A stretch of 64,000 bases of DNA from Nocardioides flavus (ex Wang et al. 2016) (GCF_014653115.1 NZ_BNAD01000001.1:558001-622000), one strand, 5' to 3'; shown: positions 9,346-18,806, counted from the stretch's first letter. Translations and numbers: made by a program. The notes: generated by a model not told the origin, from the sequence alone.

Positions 9346-9975
9346 GTGACCGCACGCACGCCGCTCGTGGTCGGGTTCGACCTCGACCTCACGCTGATCG
9401 ACACCGCCGCCGGCGTCCGCGACGTGCTGCTTGCGCTGGGCACCGAGCTGGGCGTCGACTTCCCGGTCGAGGACATGACGGCCCGGCTCGGTCCGCCGCT
9501 CGACCACCTGCTCGCCCCCCACCTCCCGCCGGAGCAGGTCGGCCCGGCGGGTGATCGCTTCCGCGCGCTCTACCCCGACCACGCGATCACGACGGTGCCG
9601 GTCCTGCCCGGAGCGCACGAGGCGTTCGAGGCGGTGCGCGCCCACGGCGGACGGGTGCTCGTCGTCACCGGGAAGTACGGCCCGAACGCCCAGCTGCACC
9701 TCGACCACCTCGGCCTCATCGCCGATCACCTCGAGAGCTGGGTCTGGGGCGTGGGAAAGGCCGAGGTCCTCCGCCGCGAGGGAGCCCTGGCCTACGTCGG
9801 TGACCACGTGCACGACGTCGAGGGCGCCCGCGCCGCCGGCGTGCTCAGCGTGTCGGTGCTGACCGGCGGCTGCACCCGCGCCGAGCTCGAGGAGGCCGGC
9901 ACCGACGTCGTCCTCGACGACCTCACGGCCTTTCCGGCCTGGCTCGACGCCGCGGTCGTCGACCGCAGCGCCTGA
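9346..9975 (+). CDS. HAD-superfamily hydrolase (phosphoglycolate phosphatase-like)
   Basis: 209-residue cytosolic phosphatase-like protein. HAD motif I is DLDLTLID (nucleophile Asp of the first DxD pair), motif II is the VVTGKYG stretch, and motif IV is YVGDHVHDVEGAR near residue 150. The cap insertion between motifs I and II is of the helical Gph/PGP type. The GTG start follows a TACGCT -10 (9333-9338) by seven bases, suggesting a leaderless mRNA. The substrate cannot be inferred. It converges with the nucleotidyltransferase gene, leaving nine bases between the stops. Confidence 0.85.
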   Translation: MTARTPLVVGFDLDLTLIDTAAGVRDVLLALGTELGVDFPVEDMTARLGPPLDHLLAPHLPPEQVGPAGDRFRALYPDHAITTVPVLPGAHEAFEAVRAHGGRVLVVTGKYGPNAQLHLDHLGLIADHLESWVWGVGKAEVLRREGALAYVGDHVHDVEGARAAGVLSVSVLTGGCTRAELEEAGTDVVLDDLTAFPAWLDAAVVDRSA

Positions 9976-9984
9976 GGTTCGCGC

Positions 9985-11433
9985 TCAGCCCCGCGCGGCC
10001 CACCACTCCTTCAGCGCGGCCTCGGCCTCCTCGGACGACTTCGGCCCCTCCTCCATCCGCAGCTCGAGCAGGAAGGCGTACGCCTGCCCCACCTCGCGGC
10101 CGGGGCCGATGCCGAGGACCTCCATGATCCGGTTGCCGTCGAGGTCGGGACGGATGGCGGCGAGCTCCTCCTCCTCGGAGAGCCGCGCGATCCGCTCCTC
10201 GAGGGAGTCGTACGTCCGGCGCAGGCGGTCGGCCTTGCGCTGGTTGCGGGTGGTGCAGTCGGCGCGGGTGAGGATGTGCAGCCGTTCGAGCTGGTCCCCG
10301 GCGTCGCGGACGTAGCGGCGCACCGCGCTGTCGGTCCACTCCCCCGAGCCGTAGCCGTGGAAGCGCAGGTGCAGCTCGACCAGCCGCGCGACCGCGTCGA
10401 TGTCGTGGTTGGAGAAGCGCAGCGCCTTCATCCGCTTGCGGGTGAGCTTGGCGCCCACCACGTCGTGGTGGTGGAAGGTGACGATGCCGCCGTCCTCGAA
10501 GCGCCGCGTCCGGGGCTTGCCGACGTCGTGCATCAGCGCCGCGAAGCGGGAGACGAAGTCGGGGCCGCCGCCGAGGCGGTGCTCGAGGTCGATCGACTGC
10601 TCGAGCACGGTGAGGGTGTGCTCGTAGACGTCCTTGTGGCGGTGGTGCTCGTCGCGCTCGAGCGCCAGCGCGGGCAGCTCGGGCAGGACGTGCTCGGCCA
10701 GGCCCGTCTCGACGAGCAGGGTCAGGCCCAGGCGGGGGTGGGGGGCGCAGACCAGCTTGACCAGCTCGTCGCGCACCCGCTCGGCGGAGATGATCTCGAT
10801 CCGGGCGGCCATCGCGGTCATCGCCTCGACCACCTCGGGGGCGACCGAGAACCCGAGCTGCGCGGCGAAGCGGGCGGCGCGCATCATCCGCAGCGGGTCG
10901 TCGGAGAACGAGTCCTCCGGGGCGCCGGGCGTGCGCAGCACCCGCTCGGCGAGGTCGACGATGCCCCCGAACGGGTCGACGAACTCGCGACCCGGCACCC
11001 GCACGGCCATCGAGTTGACGCTGAAGTCGCGACGACCGAGGTCGCCCTCGAGGGTGTCGCCGAAGTCGACGTCGGGCTTGCGTGAGGTCGGGTCGTACGT
11101 CTCCGAGCGGTAGGTCGTGATCTCGACCTGCCACGGACCCTTGCGGCAGCCGATCGTGCCGAACTCGCGTCCCATGTCCCACACGGCGTCGGCCCAGCCG
11201 GACACCAGCCGCTCGGTGACGTCGGGGTGGGCGGAGGTGGTGAAGTCGAGGTCGTTCTGGAGGCGGCCGATCATCGCGTCGCGGACGGGACCGCCCACCA
11301 GCGCCAGCTCCTCGCCGGCCGTGGCGAACAGGGCGCCGAGCTCGTCGATGACGGAGCCGATGCGGTCCAGCTCCGCGGAGACCCGGCGCTGGATCTCGAC
11401 GATCGTGAGGGGTTGCAGTGCGGCGTCGGACAC
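9985..11433 (-). CDS. cca: CCA-adding tRNA nucleotidyltransferase (PcnB/CCA family) with HD domain
   Basis: 482-residue enzyme expected to repair or add the 3' CCA of tRNA. The nucleotidyltransferase head shows ELALVGGPVRDAMIGR and NDLDFTTSAHP (catalytic DxD in LDF), then RDFSVNSMAV and the DDPLRMMRAARFAAQLGF segment. A C-terminal HD domain (about 260-360) carries HRHKDVYEHT and ALMHDVGKP. The GTG start was chosen because it follows a TAGACT -10 by eight bases and gives the usual N-terminus; the longer frame would run into the divergent gene. In mycobacteria the homologous gene is also divergent from the murJ cluster. Confidence 0.92.
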   Translation of the reverse strand: MSDAALQPLTIVEIQRRVSAELDRIGSVIDELGALFATAGEELALVGGPVRDAMIGRLQNDLDFTTSAHPDVTERLVSGWADAVWDMGREFGTIGCRKGPWQVEITTYRSETYDPTSRKPDVDFGDTLEGDLGRRDFSVNSMAVRVPGREFVDPFGGIVDLAERVLRTPGAPEDSFSDDPLRMMRAARFAAQLGFSVAPEVVEAMTAMAARIEIISAERVRDELVKLVCAPHPRLGLTLLVETGLAEHVLPELPALALERDEHHRHKDVYEHTLTVLEQSIDLEHRLGGGPDFVSRFAALMHDVGKPRTRRFEDGGIVTFHHHDVVGAKLTRKRMKALRFSNHDIDAVARLVELHLRFHGYGSGEWTDSAVRRYVRDAGDQLERLHILTRADCTTRNQRKADRLRRTYDSLEERIARLSEEEELAAIRPDLDGNRIMEVLGIGPGREVGQAYAFLLELRMEEGPKSSEEAEAALKEWWAARG

Positions 11434-11441
11434 GACCAGAC

Positions 11442-11480
11442 AGTCTAGGTGCCGGCCCGGGACCACCGAACAACTAGCAT
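11442..11480. promoter_or_regulatory. Divergent leaderless promoters for the nucleotidyltransferase and DUF6049 genes
   Basis: On the minus strand TAGACT (plus-strand 11442-11447) lies eight bases before the cca GTG. On the plus strand TAGCAT (11475-11480) lies six bases before the GTG of the DUF6049 gene. Neither gene has a Shine-Dalgarno sequence, so both transcripts probably start at or near the start codon. Confidence 0.5.
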
Positions 11481-11486
11481 CGGTGC

Positions 11487-13688
11487 GTGCCCCGCCCGTC
11501 CGTGTTCCGCGCTGCCCTGGCGGGGCTCCTGACACTCGGCGTCGCCGGGGTCGGCACGCCGACGCCCGCCAAGGCCGCCGAGGACGACGCCGACCCCCTG
11601 GTCGTCCACATCGACACGATCAGCCCCGAGCTGCCGCGCAGCGGCGACGTGGAGATCACGGGCACCGTCACCAACGTCAGCGACGACACCTACACCCGGG
11701 TGAACCTGCACGCCTTCTCCTCCGCCTCGCCCATCCTCGACTCGGCGACGCTCTCCGCGTCGGCGACCACCGACCCCGCGGAGTACGTCGGGGACCGCGT
11801 GCTGGTGCCGGGCACCTTCGACACCGTCGACACCCTCGAGCCCGGCCAGACGGCGAGCTTCACCGACACCGTGCCCGTCGAGCTGCTGCCGGCCTCCGGC
11901 GAGCAGGGCGTCTACTGGATCGGCGTCCACGCGCTCGGCGACACCGCGGAGGTGCCCCGCGACGGTGTGGCCGACGGTCGGGCGCGGACCTTCATCCCGA
12001 CACGCCCGAGCGGTGACGAGACCCAGGAGGCGTCGGTCGTCCTGCCGATCCGCACCCGCGTCTGGTACACCGAGGACGGAGCCGTCGCAGGCACCGAGCG
12101 GTGGGCGCGGCGCCTCGCCGAGGGCGGGAGCCTCGACGGCGTGCTCGACATGGCCGAGTCGGCCGGCACCACCCCGTACAGCTGGCTGGTCGACCCTGCG
12201 GTCCTGCTGGCGCTCGTCCGGCTCGCCGAGGGCAACGCCACCCGCAGCCTCGCGCCCGACCCGAGCGTCCCCGGGCAGGAGATCACACCCACCGAGACGC
12301 CGACGGACGGCGACGTGACGCCGACCGAGGGGGTGGCGCCGTCGACGAGCCCGGAGACGCTCACTCCGACCGAGGCGCTGCCCACGGAGGAGCCGAGCGA
12401 GGAGGACGCCGAGCTCGCGGCAGCCGCGTCGGCCTGGCTGGCACGGTTCACCGAGCTCGTGGGCTCCATCCCGGTGCTGACGCTGCCCTACGGCGACATC
12501 GACGTCTCCGCCGCGGTGCGCCACGACCCCGCCCGCCTCGAGCAGGCGGTGGCGCGCGGCAACGAGATCATGGCCGCGCTCGGCCTGCCGACGCAGCCCG
12601 CCATCGCGCCGAGCGGCGACGTGCTCAGCCCGGAGGCGCTGTCGGCGGTCCCGGTCAGCACGGTCGTCATGCTGGGCGACAACGCCTTCGCGATCCCCCC
12701 GCGCAGCCCGAACTCGGTCGTGCGGCTCCTCGGCCACAAGGTCCTGGTCACCAGCACCGGAGCCGAGGCCGGCGGACCCGGCCCCACGGCCGCGAGCGAC
12801 CCGCTGGCGCTGCGACAGCGGCTGCTGAGCGAGGCCGCCCTCCGACTCTCGGCCGGGGACACCGCCCCCTTGGTGGTCACCCTGCCCACGGTCTGGCGCG
12901 GCGAGGACGCCGCCTCGTTCTTCACCGACCTCGAGCAGGGCTGGCTCGACGTCGTGCCGGTGGGAGAGGTCGCGAGGCGGCAGGCCGTCGGCGTGCCTGC
13001 CACGAGCCTGCTCTACACCGAGAGCGACGTGGAGGCCGAGCTCGGCGCGTCCGCCTTCTCCACCGCCACCCGCGCCACCTCCGACGCGACCCTCCTCGAG
13101 CAGGTGCTCTCCTCGGTCACGCGGGTCGAGGCGCTGGTGCGCGACGAGGTCCTGGTGACCCTGTCCGAGCAGCACCGCGCACGCCCCGGGCTCGCGCTCG
13201 CGGCCGCGCGCCGGGTCCAGGACTCCCTGCGCGACGACCTCGCCAAGATCGAGATCGAGGGTCCCACCGCGGTGACCCTGTCCGGCGACTCCGGCCCGCT
13301 GGGCGCCACCCTCGTCAACGGCCTCGACCAGCCCGTCGAGGTGCAGGTGCTGGCCAGCACCGACGGCCGGCTCACCCTCACCGGAGGCGGCGTACGGCGG
13401 CTCGCGCCCCAGGCGCGCAGCGTCGTGCGCTTCGAGGCGACCACCAGCCGCGCCGGCGTCCACAACGTACGTCTGTCCGTCACCAGTCTCGACGGCGTCC
13501 CGCTCGGGTCCTCCGACGAGCTGCCCATCCGCGCCGCGCGGGTCAGCGCACTGATCTGGATCGCGATGGCGGGAGGCGCCCTCGTGCTCTTCGGGATGAT
13601 CGGCTACCGCCTGCCCGGACAGATCCGGCAGCGCCGGGCCGAGCTGGCGGCGGCCGAGGCACGGTCGGCGGAGGAGCAGCCGACGTGA
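11487..13688 (+). CDS. DUF6049 family exported membrane-anchored protein
   Basis: 733-residue protein of the family next to murJ in many actinobacteria (Rv3909-like position). It has a signal peptide (AALAGLLTLGVAGVGTPTPAKA), a large extracytoplasmic region with an Ig-like N-terminal part (GDVEITGTVTNVSDDTYTRVNLH), and one membrane helix near the C-terminus (VSALIWIAMAGGALVLFGMIGY) with a short basic tail. Residues around 265-310 form a Thr/Pro/Glu-rich insert (TPTETP-like), probably disordered. The function is unknown; proximity to MurJ suggests envelope assembly. The stop overlaps the murJ GTG by four bases. Confidence 0.85.
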   Translation: MPRPSVFRAALAGLLTLGVAGVGTPTPAKAAEDDADPLVVHIDTISPELPRSGDVEITGTVTNVSDDTYTRVNLHAFSSASPILDSATLSASATTDPAEYVGDRVLVPGTFDTVDTLEPGQTASFTDTVPVELLPASGEQGVYWIGVHALGDTAEVPRDGVADGRARTFIPTRPSGDETQEASVVLPIRTRVWYTEDGAVAGTERWARRLAEGGSLDGVLDMAESAGTTPYSWLVDPAVLLALVRLAEGNATRSLAPDPSVPGQEITPTETPTDGDVTPTEGVAPSTSPETLTPTEALPTEEPSEEDAELAAAASAWLARFTELVGSIPVLTLPYGDIDVSAAVRHDPARLEQAVARGNEIMAALGLPTQPAIAPSGDVLSPEALSAVPVSTVVMLGDNAFAIPPRSPNSVVRLLGHKVLVTSTGAEAGGPGPTAASDPLALRQRLLSEAALRLSAGDTAPLVVTLPTVWRGEDAASFFTDLEQGWLDVVPVGEVARRQAVGVPATSLLYTESDVEAELGASAFSTATRATSDATLLEQVLSSVTRVEALVRDEVLVTLSEQHRARPGLALAAARRVQDSLRDDLAKIEIEGPTAVTLSGDSGPLGATLVNGLDQPVEVQVLASTDGRLTLTGGGVRRLAPQARSVVRFEATTSRAGVHNVRLSVTSLDGVPLGSSDELPIRAARVSALIWIAMAGGALVLFGMIGYRLPGQIRQRRAELAAAEARSAEEQPT

Positions 13689-15322
13689 CCGAGCAGCGCA
13701 TCCTGGCCTCGTCCGCCGTGATGGCGGCGGGCACGGTGGTCTCGCGCGCCTCGGGCTACGTCCGCGCCGCCCTGCTCGTCGTGGCGCTCGGAGCGGGCCT
13801 GCGCGGTGACCTCTTCGCCATCGCCAACACGCTGCCCAACATGGTCTACATCCTGCTGGCCGGCGGCATCTTCAACGCCGTGCTGGTCCCGCAGCTCGTG
13901 CGCCGGATCAAGGACGACGCCGACGGCGGCGACGCGTACGCCAGCCGGGTCATCACGCTGTCCGCCCTCTTCCTCGGCACGGTGACCGTCCTCCTGGTGC
14001 TCGTGGCGCCCCTGGTGCTGCGGATCTACCTCGACGACCGGTTCCTCGACCCCGACCGGGTCTCCCAGCTCGAGTCGATCGTCGACCTCACCCGCTGGTG
14101 CCTGCCGCAGGTCTTCTTCTACGGCATGTACGTCCTGGTGGGGCAGGTCCTCAACGCGCGGGGCCGCTTCGGCCCGATGATGTGGGCGCCGATCGCCAAC
14201 AACCTGCTCTCGGTGCTCATGCTGGTCCTCTACCTGGTGTTCTACGGGCCGACCGGCCGTGGGCCGGAACGGGCGGAGGCGTTGGGCACGGGGCCGGAGG
14301 TCCTGCTCGGCCTCGGCTCGACCCTGGGCATCGCGGTGCAGTTCCTCGTGCTGGTGCCCTACCTGCGAGCGTCCGGCTTCACCTACCGCCCGCGGTTCGA
14401 CTTCCGCGACCCCGAGCTGCGCCGGACGCTGTCGCTGGGCGTCTGGACGGTGCTGTTCGTCGTCGTCACGCAGGCGGCCTACCTCGTCGTGGTCAGGCTG
14501 GCCTCCGGCGGCACGGTCGACGGCGGCGACGGCACCGGGTACCTCGTCTACAGCAACAGCCTGCTGATCATGATGGTGCCGCACGCGGTCGTCACGGTCT
14601 CCCTGGCGACGGCGATCCTTCCGCGGCTCTCCGCCTTCGCCCACGAAGGCCGGCTCGGCGACCTGGGGAGCACCGTCGGGTCGACGCTGCGCACCGCCCT
14701 CGCCCTCGTGCTGCCGTTCGCGGTGCTGCTGCCGATCACAGCGGGCGACGTCGCCGGGTTCGCCTTCGGGTGGGACAACCCCGAGGAGGCGGCCGCCTTC
14801 GCCCCCACCCTGGCCCTCTTCGGCCCGGCGCTGGTCTTCTTCACCGTCCACTACTTCATGCTGCGCGGCTTCTACGCCATGGAGATGACCCGTCTGGTCT
14901 TCTTCATCCAGCTCGCCGTGTCGTCGACCAACGTGGTGGTCGCGTCCGTCCTGGTGCCGCTGCGACCGGCGGCGGAGACCGCCCCGATGCTCGTGGTGGC
15001 CTACCTCGCCTCGTACGCCGTGGGCGCCGTGGTCAGCTTCGTGCTGCTGCGACGCACGGTCGGGGGCCTGGAGACGCCGCGCCTGCTCCGGTTCCTGGTG
15101 CGGATGGTCCTCGTGCTCGCCGCCGCGGGCGCGACCGCGTGGCTGGTCGAGCAGAGCCTGTCCGGGCTCGGCTCCTATCCCGGACCCTTCGCCTCCCTGC
15201 TCCGGGGTGGCCTCAGCGCGCTCGCCGGGCTGCTGGTGGTGCTCGCCGGCAGCCACCTGCTGCGGGTGCGCGAGGTCACCTCGCTGGTGGACACCGTCGC
15301 GGCGCGGCTGCGGAGGACGTGA
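13685..15322 (+). CDS. murJ: Lipid II flippase MurJ (MviN)
   Basis: 545-residue polytopic membrane protein of the MVF/MATE-like flippase family, expected to flip lipid II for peptidoglycan synthesis. The N-terminus (SSAVMAAGTVVSRASGYVRAA) and NTLPNMVYILLAGGIFNAVLVP match the family, and about fourteen hydrophobic segments follow. The GTG start overlaps the TGA of the previous gene (GTGA), implying translational coupling. Unlike mycobacterial MviN, which carries a pseudokinase and a carbohydrate-binding-like domain on the same polypeptide, this protein ends after the last membrane helix; those domains are encoded by the next gene. Confidence 0.93.
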   Translation: MTEQRILASSAVMAAGTVVSRASGYVRAALLVVALGAGLRGDLFAIANTLPNMVYILLAGGIFNAVLVPQLVRRIKDDADGGDAYASRVITLSALFLGTVTVLLVLVAPLVLRIYLDDRFLDPDRVSQLESIVDLTRWCLPQVFFYGMYVLVGQVLNARGRFGPMMWAPIANNLLSVLMLVLYLVFYGPTGRGPERAEALGTGPEVLLGLGSTLGIAVQFLVLVPYLRASGFTYRPRFDFRDPELRRTLSLGVWTVLFVVVTQAAYLVVVRLASGGTVDGGDGTGYLVYSNSLLIMMVPHAVVTVSLATAILPRLSAFAHEGRLGDLGSTVGSTLRTALALVLPFAVLLPITAGDVAGFAFGWDNPEEAAAFAPTLALFGPALVFFTVHYFMLRGFYAMEMTRLVFFIQLAVSSTNVVVASVLVPLRPAAETAPMLVVAYLASYAVGAVVSFVLLRRTVGGLETPRLLRFLVRMVLVLAAAGATAWLVEQSLSGLGSYPGPFASLLRGGLSALAGLLVVLAGSHLLRVREVTSLVDTVAARLRRT

Positions 15323-15376
15323 GACTCCCTAGAGTGGCAGTCAGCAGTGGGAAGCCGGAGGGAAGTGGGGTGAGCG

Positions 15377-17311
15377 ATGCCGACGTCGATGCAGGCTGGT
15401 GACGTGCTCGCCGACCGCTACCGCCTCGACGACCTGCTCGCCGAGGCCGGGACGGGCCGGTTCTGGCGTGCCCACGACCTCGTGCTGCACCGGCCCGTGG
15501 CCGTGCACCTGCTGCCCGCCGACGACGAGCGGGCCACGCCGATGCTCGAGGCGGCCCGCCGTACCGGCCCGGTCGTCAACCGGCGACTGCTGCGGGTGCT
15601 CGACGCCGAGTCGGCGGACGGGCGGTGCTTCGTGGTCCACGAGTGGGGCCAGGGCGAGTCCGTGGACGTGCTGCTCACCCGCGACGGACCGCTCCCGCCC
15701 CGTCGCGCCGCCTGGCTGGTGGCCGAGGTCGCCGACAGCATCGCTGAGGCCCACGACGCCGGTCTCGCCCACGGGTCGCTGACGCCGGAGAACGTGCTCG
15801 TCGACCAGCACGGGCAGGTGCGGATCATCGGGTTCGGCGTCGAGGCGGCGCTGCGCGGCCTCCCGTCCGGGCGCACCGACGTCGACGAGGTCGACCTCGC
15901 CGGTCTGCTCTACTGCACGCTCACGGGCAAGTGGGCCGGTGCCTCCCGCTCGGAGGTCCCGCCGGCGCCCGAGGCCCACGGCGAGGTGCTCCGCCCGCGA
16001 CGGGTGCGCGCCGGCATCCCGCGCGTCCTCGACGCCCTCTGCGACCAGGTCCTCAACCCGCACGGGGAGTCCACGGCCGGCCACCCCTCGGCCCACACGA
16101 TCCGTGACGTGCTCCTCGACTACGTCGGGGAGATGACCGGGACCCACGTGCCGGTGCCAGGCCTGCGTCCCGCCCCCGTCGCACCCGAGTCGACGCCGAC
16201 CGCGGTCGTCCCGGTCGTGCCGGCCGAGGAGGCGGCACCGGAGGCCGAGGCCGAGGTCACGCCGGAGCCTGCCCCCGAGCCCGCCGCGGAGACGACCGCG
16301 ACCGACGTCTCGCCCGTGCCTGCCGCACCGGTCCGGCCGGCAGCGGTCCACGACCTGCCGACCGAGGCCGGCATGCCGGTCTTCCACGACGACGACGAGG
16401 TCGACTGGCTGCGCGCCCGCGCCGACAAGCCGGCGCCCCCGCCGCCGCTCGACGACCCGACGCCCAAGCCGCTGTTCGCCCCCGACCCGCCCGAGGGGGA
16501 GCCCGTACGTCGTCCCCGTCCCGGGAGCCGCGCCGCATCGGCCGACAAGGACTACTGGCCGTGGGACAGCAGCCAGGCCCCGGGCCGCGCCGCCGCGACC
16601 GGGTCGGGGGTCCACCCGGTCGGCCGCGACACCGGCTCGTGGGGCTCGGGCGCGTGGACCGACGACCGGTGGGGGACGCAGGACGGCATCGACGACACGG
16701 GCGAGCAGGTGCCCGGGCGCAGCTGGATCCGGCTGGCCATGATCGTGGGGATCTGCCTGCTGGTGGGCGTGGCCGCGGTCGCGGCCTACCAGCTCGGGCG
16801 CCGGCCGCCGACGTCCGGCTCCAGCGACGAGCCGACCGCCTCGCCGACGCCGACCGTCGTCGAGCCCACGCCCTTCGAGGGGCTCAGCGCCGACGACTTC
16901 GACCCCCAGGGCGGCGACGGAGGGGTGGAGAATCCCGAGTCGGTGCCCAACGTCCTCGACGGCGACCCCGCCACGTCGTGGAACACCTCGACCTACCTGC
17001 AGAACTTCGGTCCGGCCGGGCTGAAGACCGGCGTCGGGCTGGTCGTCGACCTCGGCTCGACCCAGGCGGTGCGCCAGGTGCGGGTGACGACCGAGGGCGG
17101 CCAGACCTCGCTCGCGGCGTACGTCACCTCCGAGCCGCCCACCGGCATCGCGGGACTCACCCCGATCGGCACCGCGTCAGGTGCCGGCGACCTCACGATC
17201 GACCTCGACGAGGCCGTCTCGGGCCGCTACGTCACCGTCTGGCTCACGCTGCTGCCACCGGTCGACGGCGGGTTCCGCGGGACGGTCTCCGAGGTGCAGG
17301 TGCTCGGGTGA
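15377..17311 (+). CDS. Membrane pseudokinase with extracytoplasmic discoidin-like domain
   Basis: 644 residues. Residues 10-260 have a Ser/Thr kinase fold, but the catalytic loop reads HGSLTPEN instead of HRDLKPEN and the DFG position reads IIGFG, so catalytic Asp residues are missing: a pseudokinase. A long Pro/Glu/Ala-rich linker follows, then one membrane helix (LAMIVGICLLVGVAAVAAY, near residue 460) and a C-terminal beta-rich domain (NVLDGDPATSWNTSTY, VVDLGSTQAVRQVRV) resembling F5/8 discoidin modules. It corresponds to the C-terminal half of mycobacterial MviN, whose pseudokinase recruits FhaA when phosphorylated. The ATG has GGAGGGAAG upstream. Confidence 0.87.
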   Translation: MPTSMQAGDVLADRYRLDDLLAEAGTGRFWRAHDLVLHRPVAVHLLPADDERATPMLEAARRTGPVVNRRLLRVLDAESADGRCFVVHEWGQGESVDVLLTRDGPLPPRRAAWLVAEVADSIAEAHDAGLAHGSLTPENVLVDQHGQVRIIGFGVEAALRGLPSGRTDVDEVDLAGLLYCTLTGKWAGASRSEVPPAPEAHGEVLRPRRVRAGIPRVLDALCDQVLNPHGESTAGHPSAHTIRDVLLDYVGEMTGTHVPVPGLRPAPVAPESTPTAVVPVVPAEEAAPEAEAEVTPEPAPEPAAETTATDVSPVPAAPVRPAAVHDLPTEAGMPVFHDDDEVDWLRARADKPAPPPPLDDPTPKPLFAPDPPEGEPVRRPRPGSRAASADKDYWPWDSSQAPGRAAATGSGVHPVGRDTGSWGSGAWTDDRWGTQDGIDDTGEQVPGRSWIRLAMIVGICLLVGVAAVAAYQLGRRPPTSGSSDEPTASPTPTVVEPTPFEGLSADDFDPQGGDGGVENPESVPNVLDGDPATSWNTSTYLQNFGPAGLKTGVGLVVDLGSTQAVRQVRVTTEGGQTSLAAYVTSEPPTGIAGLTPIGTASGAGDLTIDLDEAVSGRYVTVWLTLLPPVDGGFRGTVSEVQVLG

Positions 17312-17324
17312 GGTCCGGCCCGCG

Positions 17325-17981
17325 ATGAACCACGAGCGCTCCGACTCCGAGCTGCTCCGGGCCCACGTCGACGGTGACGTGGACGCGTTCGGCGAGCTCT
17401 TCGCCCGCCATCGCGACCGGTTGTGGGCCGTGGCGCTGCGCACGATGGGCAACCCCGACGACGCCGCCGACGGGCTCCAGGACGGGATGGTCGCCGCTTT
17501 CCGCCGGGCCGGGTCCTTCCGCGGCGAGGCCGCCGTCACCACCTGGCTGCACCGGGTCGTGGTCAATGCCTGCCTCGACCGCCTGCGCGCGGCGAAGATC
17601 CGCCGCTTCGACGCGCTCCCCGACGACGTCGACGACCGCGGGACCGTGGTCGCCACCGCGACCCGCGACGACCAGCCCGACGAAGCCGCCGAGGTCGCCG
17701 AGCGGCGACGCCGCGTCCTCGCCGCGCTCGCCACGTTGCCCCCGGAGCAGCGGGCCGCCCTCGTGCTCGTCGACATGGAGGGCTACCCCGTCGCCGAGGT
17801 CGCCGAGATGCTCGGCTGCGCCGAGGGCACCGTGAAGTCCCGGTGCTCGCGCGGGCGCACCCGGCTCGCCGGCCTGCTCGACGACCTGCACCGCCCGGTG
17901 GGTGAGCGTCCTCACGGGAACCCGCCCCAGGACGGTCCCGTCCAACCCACCGTGCGGCCCCGCGGCCCGCCCACGCCCTGA
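17325..17981 (+). CDS. sigM: ECF-type RNA polymerase sigma factor, SigM-like
   Basis: 218-residue ECF sigma factor. Region 2 runs DVDAFGELFARHRDRLWAVA with the helix DDAADGLQDGMVAAFRRAGSF; region 4 holds LPPEQRAALVLVDMEGYPVAEVAEMLGCAEGTVKSR. A Pro-rich tail of about 30 residues follows. The ATG of MNHERSDSE was chosen; upstream in-frame codons overlap the pseudokinase gene. Position before a putative anti-sigma factor and trxB/trxA matches the mycobacterial sigM locus. Its targets are unproven, but two promoters of matching type lie just downstream. Confidence 0.9.
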   Translation: MNHERSDSELLRAHVDGDVDAFGELFARHRDRLWAVALRTMGNPDDAADGLQDGMVAAFRRAGSFRGEAAVTTWLHRVVVNACLDRLRAAKIRRFDALPDDVDDRGTVVATATRDDQPDEAAEVAERRRRVLAALATLPPEQRAALVLVDMEGYPVAEVAEMLGCAEGTVKSRCSRGRTRLAGLLDDLHRPVGERPHGNPPQDGPVQPTVRPRGPPTP

Positions 17982-18033
17982 GCCCTCCCCCGCACCGCAC
18001 CCGACCGACCGCCCTCCGAGGAGGTGACCCACG

Positions 18034-18789
18034 ATGACCGACGCGTCCGACCTGCCGCCCGCCCAGGAGGCCGTACGCCGCCAGCTGGCCGACGCCCGTC
18101 ACGTCGGGCCGCCGCCCCCCGAGGTCGTGGCCCGTCTCGACGACACCCTGGCCGCGCTGGTCGCCGAGCGTGGGGCTCCTGCGTCAGGGGCTGTGCCCGG
18201 CACCGCCCCTGACGCGCCCGCCCCCGCCGCGTCCGCCCCGGCCGTCGACCTCGCCGCCCGCCGGCGGCGCATCACCGGCGTCGGTCTGCTGGCCGCCGCC
18301 TCGGTGGTGGTCGCCGGGGTCGCCCTCGGCCAGGTCCTGCCCCGCGGAGCCGGCGACGAAGGAGGGTCGAGCGCGAGCTCCGACTCCTCGCTGGCCGAGG
18401 CGCCGGCCGACTCCGGCGGTGGCTCCGAGCCCGAGTCGGGGGACGCCGGGACCGACCGCGGGGAGGTCGCCCCGGAGTCGCTCCGGAGGAGCCCTCCCGC
18501 GACCACGTTCGCCGGCCGTCCCGCGCTGACCTCCACCGACCCCGACCTCGACCAGCAGGTGCTCGCGCTGCGTCCCGACGCGGCGCGGGAGGGGGACCTC
18601 GACTCCCTCGACGCCCTGTCCGGGTGTGCCCTGCCGAGCCCGGGTCCCGGCCGGCGGCTGCTCGCCCAGGTCGACGGCGCGGCCGGGGTCGTGGTCTACC
18701 GTCGCCCCGCCGGCGCGACCCAGCAGGCGGAGGTCTTCGTGTGCGGCGCGTCGGACCCCGTACGCACGCTCACGCTGCCTGCCCCCTGA
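18034..18789 (+). CDS. Putative anti-sigma factor / single-pass membrane protein (RsmA-like position)
   Basis: 251 residues: an N-terminal cytoplasmic helix-rich part (EAVRRQLADARHVGPPPPEVVARLDDTLAALV), a basic stretch AARRRRI, one membrane helix (TGVGLLAAASVVVAGVALGQVL, about residues 85-106) and a Ser/Gly-rich linker to a small external domain with two cysteines (ALSGCALPSPG and EVFVCGASD). The architecture fits an anti-sigma factor, and in mycobacteria Rv3912 beside sigM is one. No classic zinc anti-sigma HxxxCxxC motif is visible. GAGGAGGTG lies upstream of the ATG. Confidence 0.65.
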   Translation: MTDASDLPPAQEAVRRQLADARHVGPPPPEVVARLDDTLAALVAERGAPASGAVPGTAPDAPAPAASAPAVDLAARRRRITGVGLLAAASVVVAGVALGQVLPRGAGDEGGSSASSDSSLAEAPADSGGGSEPESGDAGTDRGEVAPESLRRSPPATTFAGRPALTSTDPDLDQQVLALRPDAAREGDLDSLDALSGCALPSPGPGRRLLAQVDGAAGVVVYRRPAGATQQAEVFVCGASDPVRTLTLPAP

Positions 18790-18806
18790 GCGGTGCGGGC
18801 CGCGCC

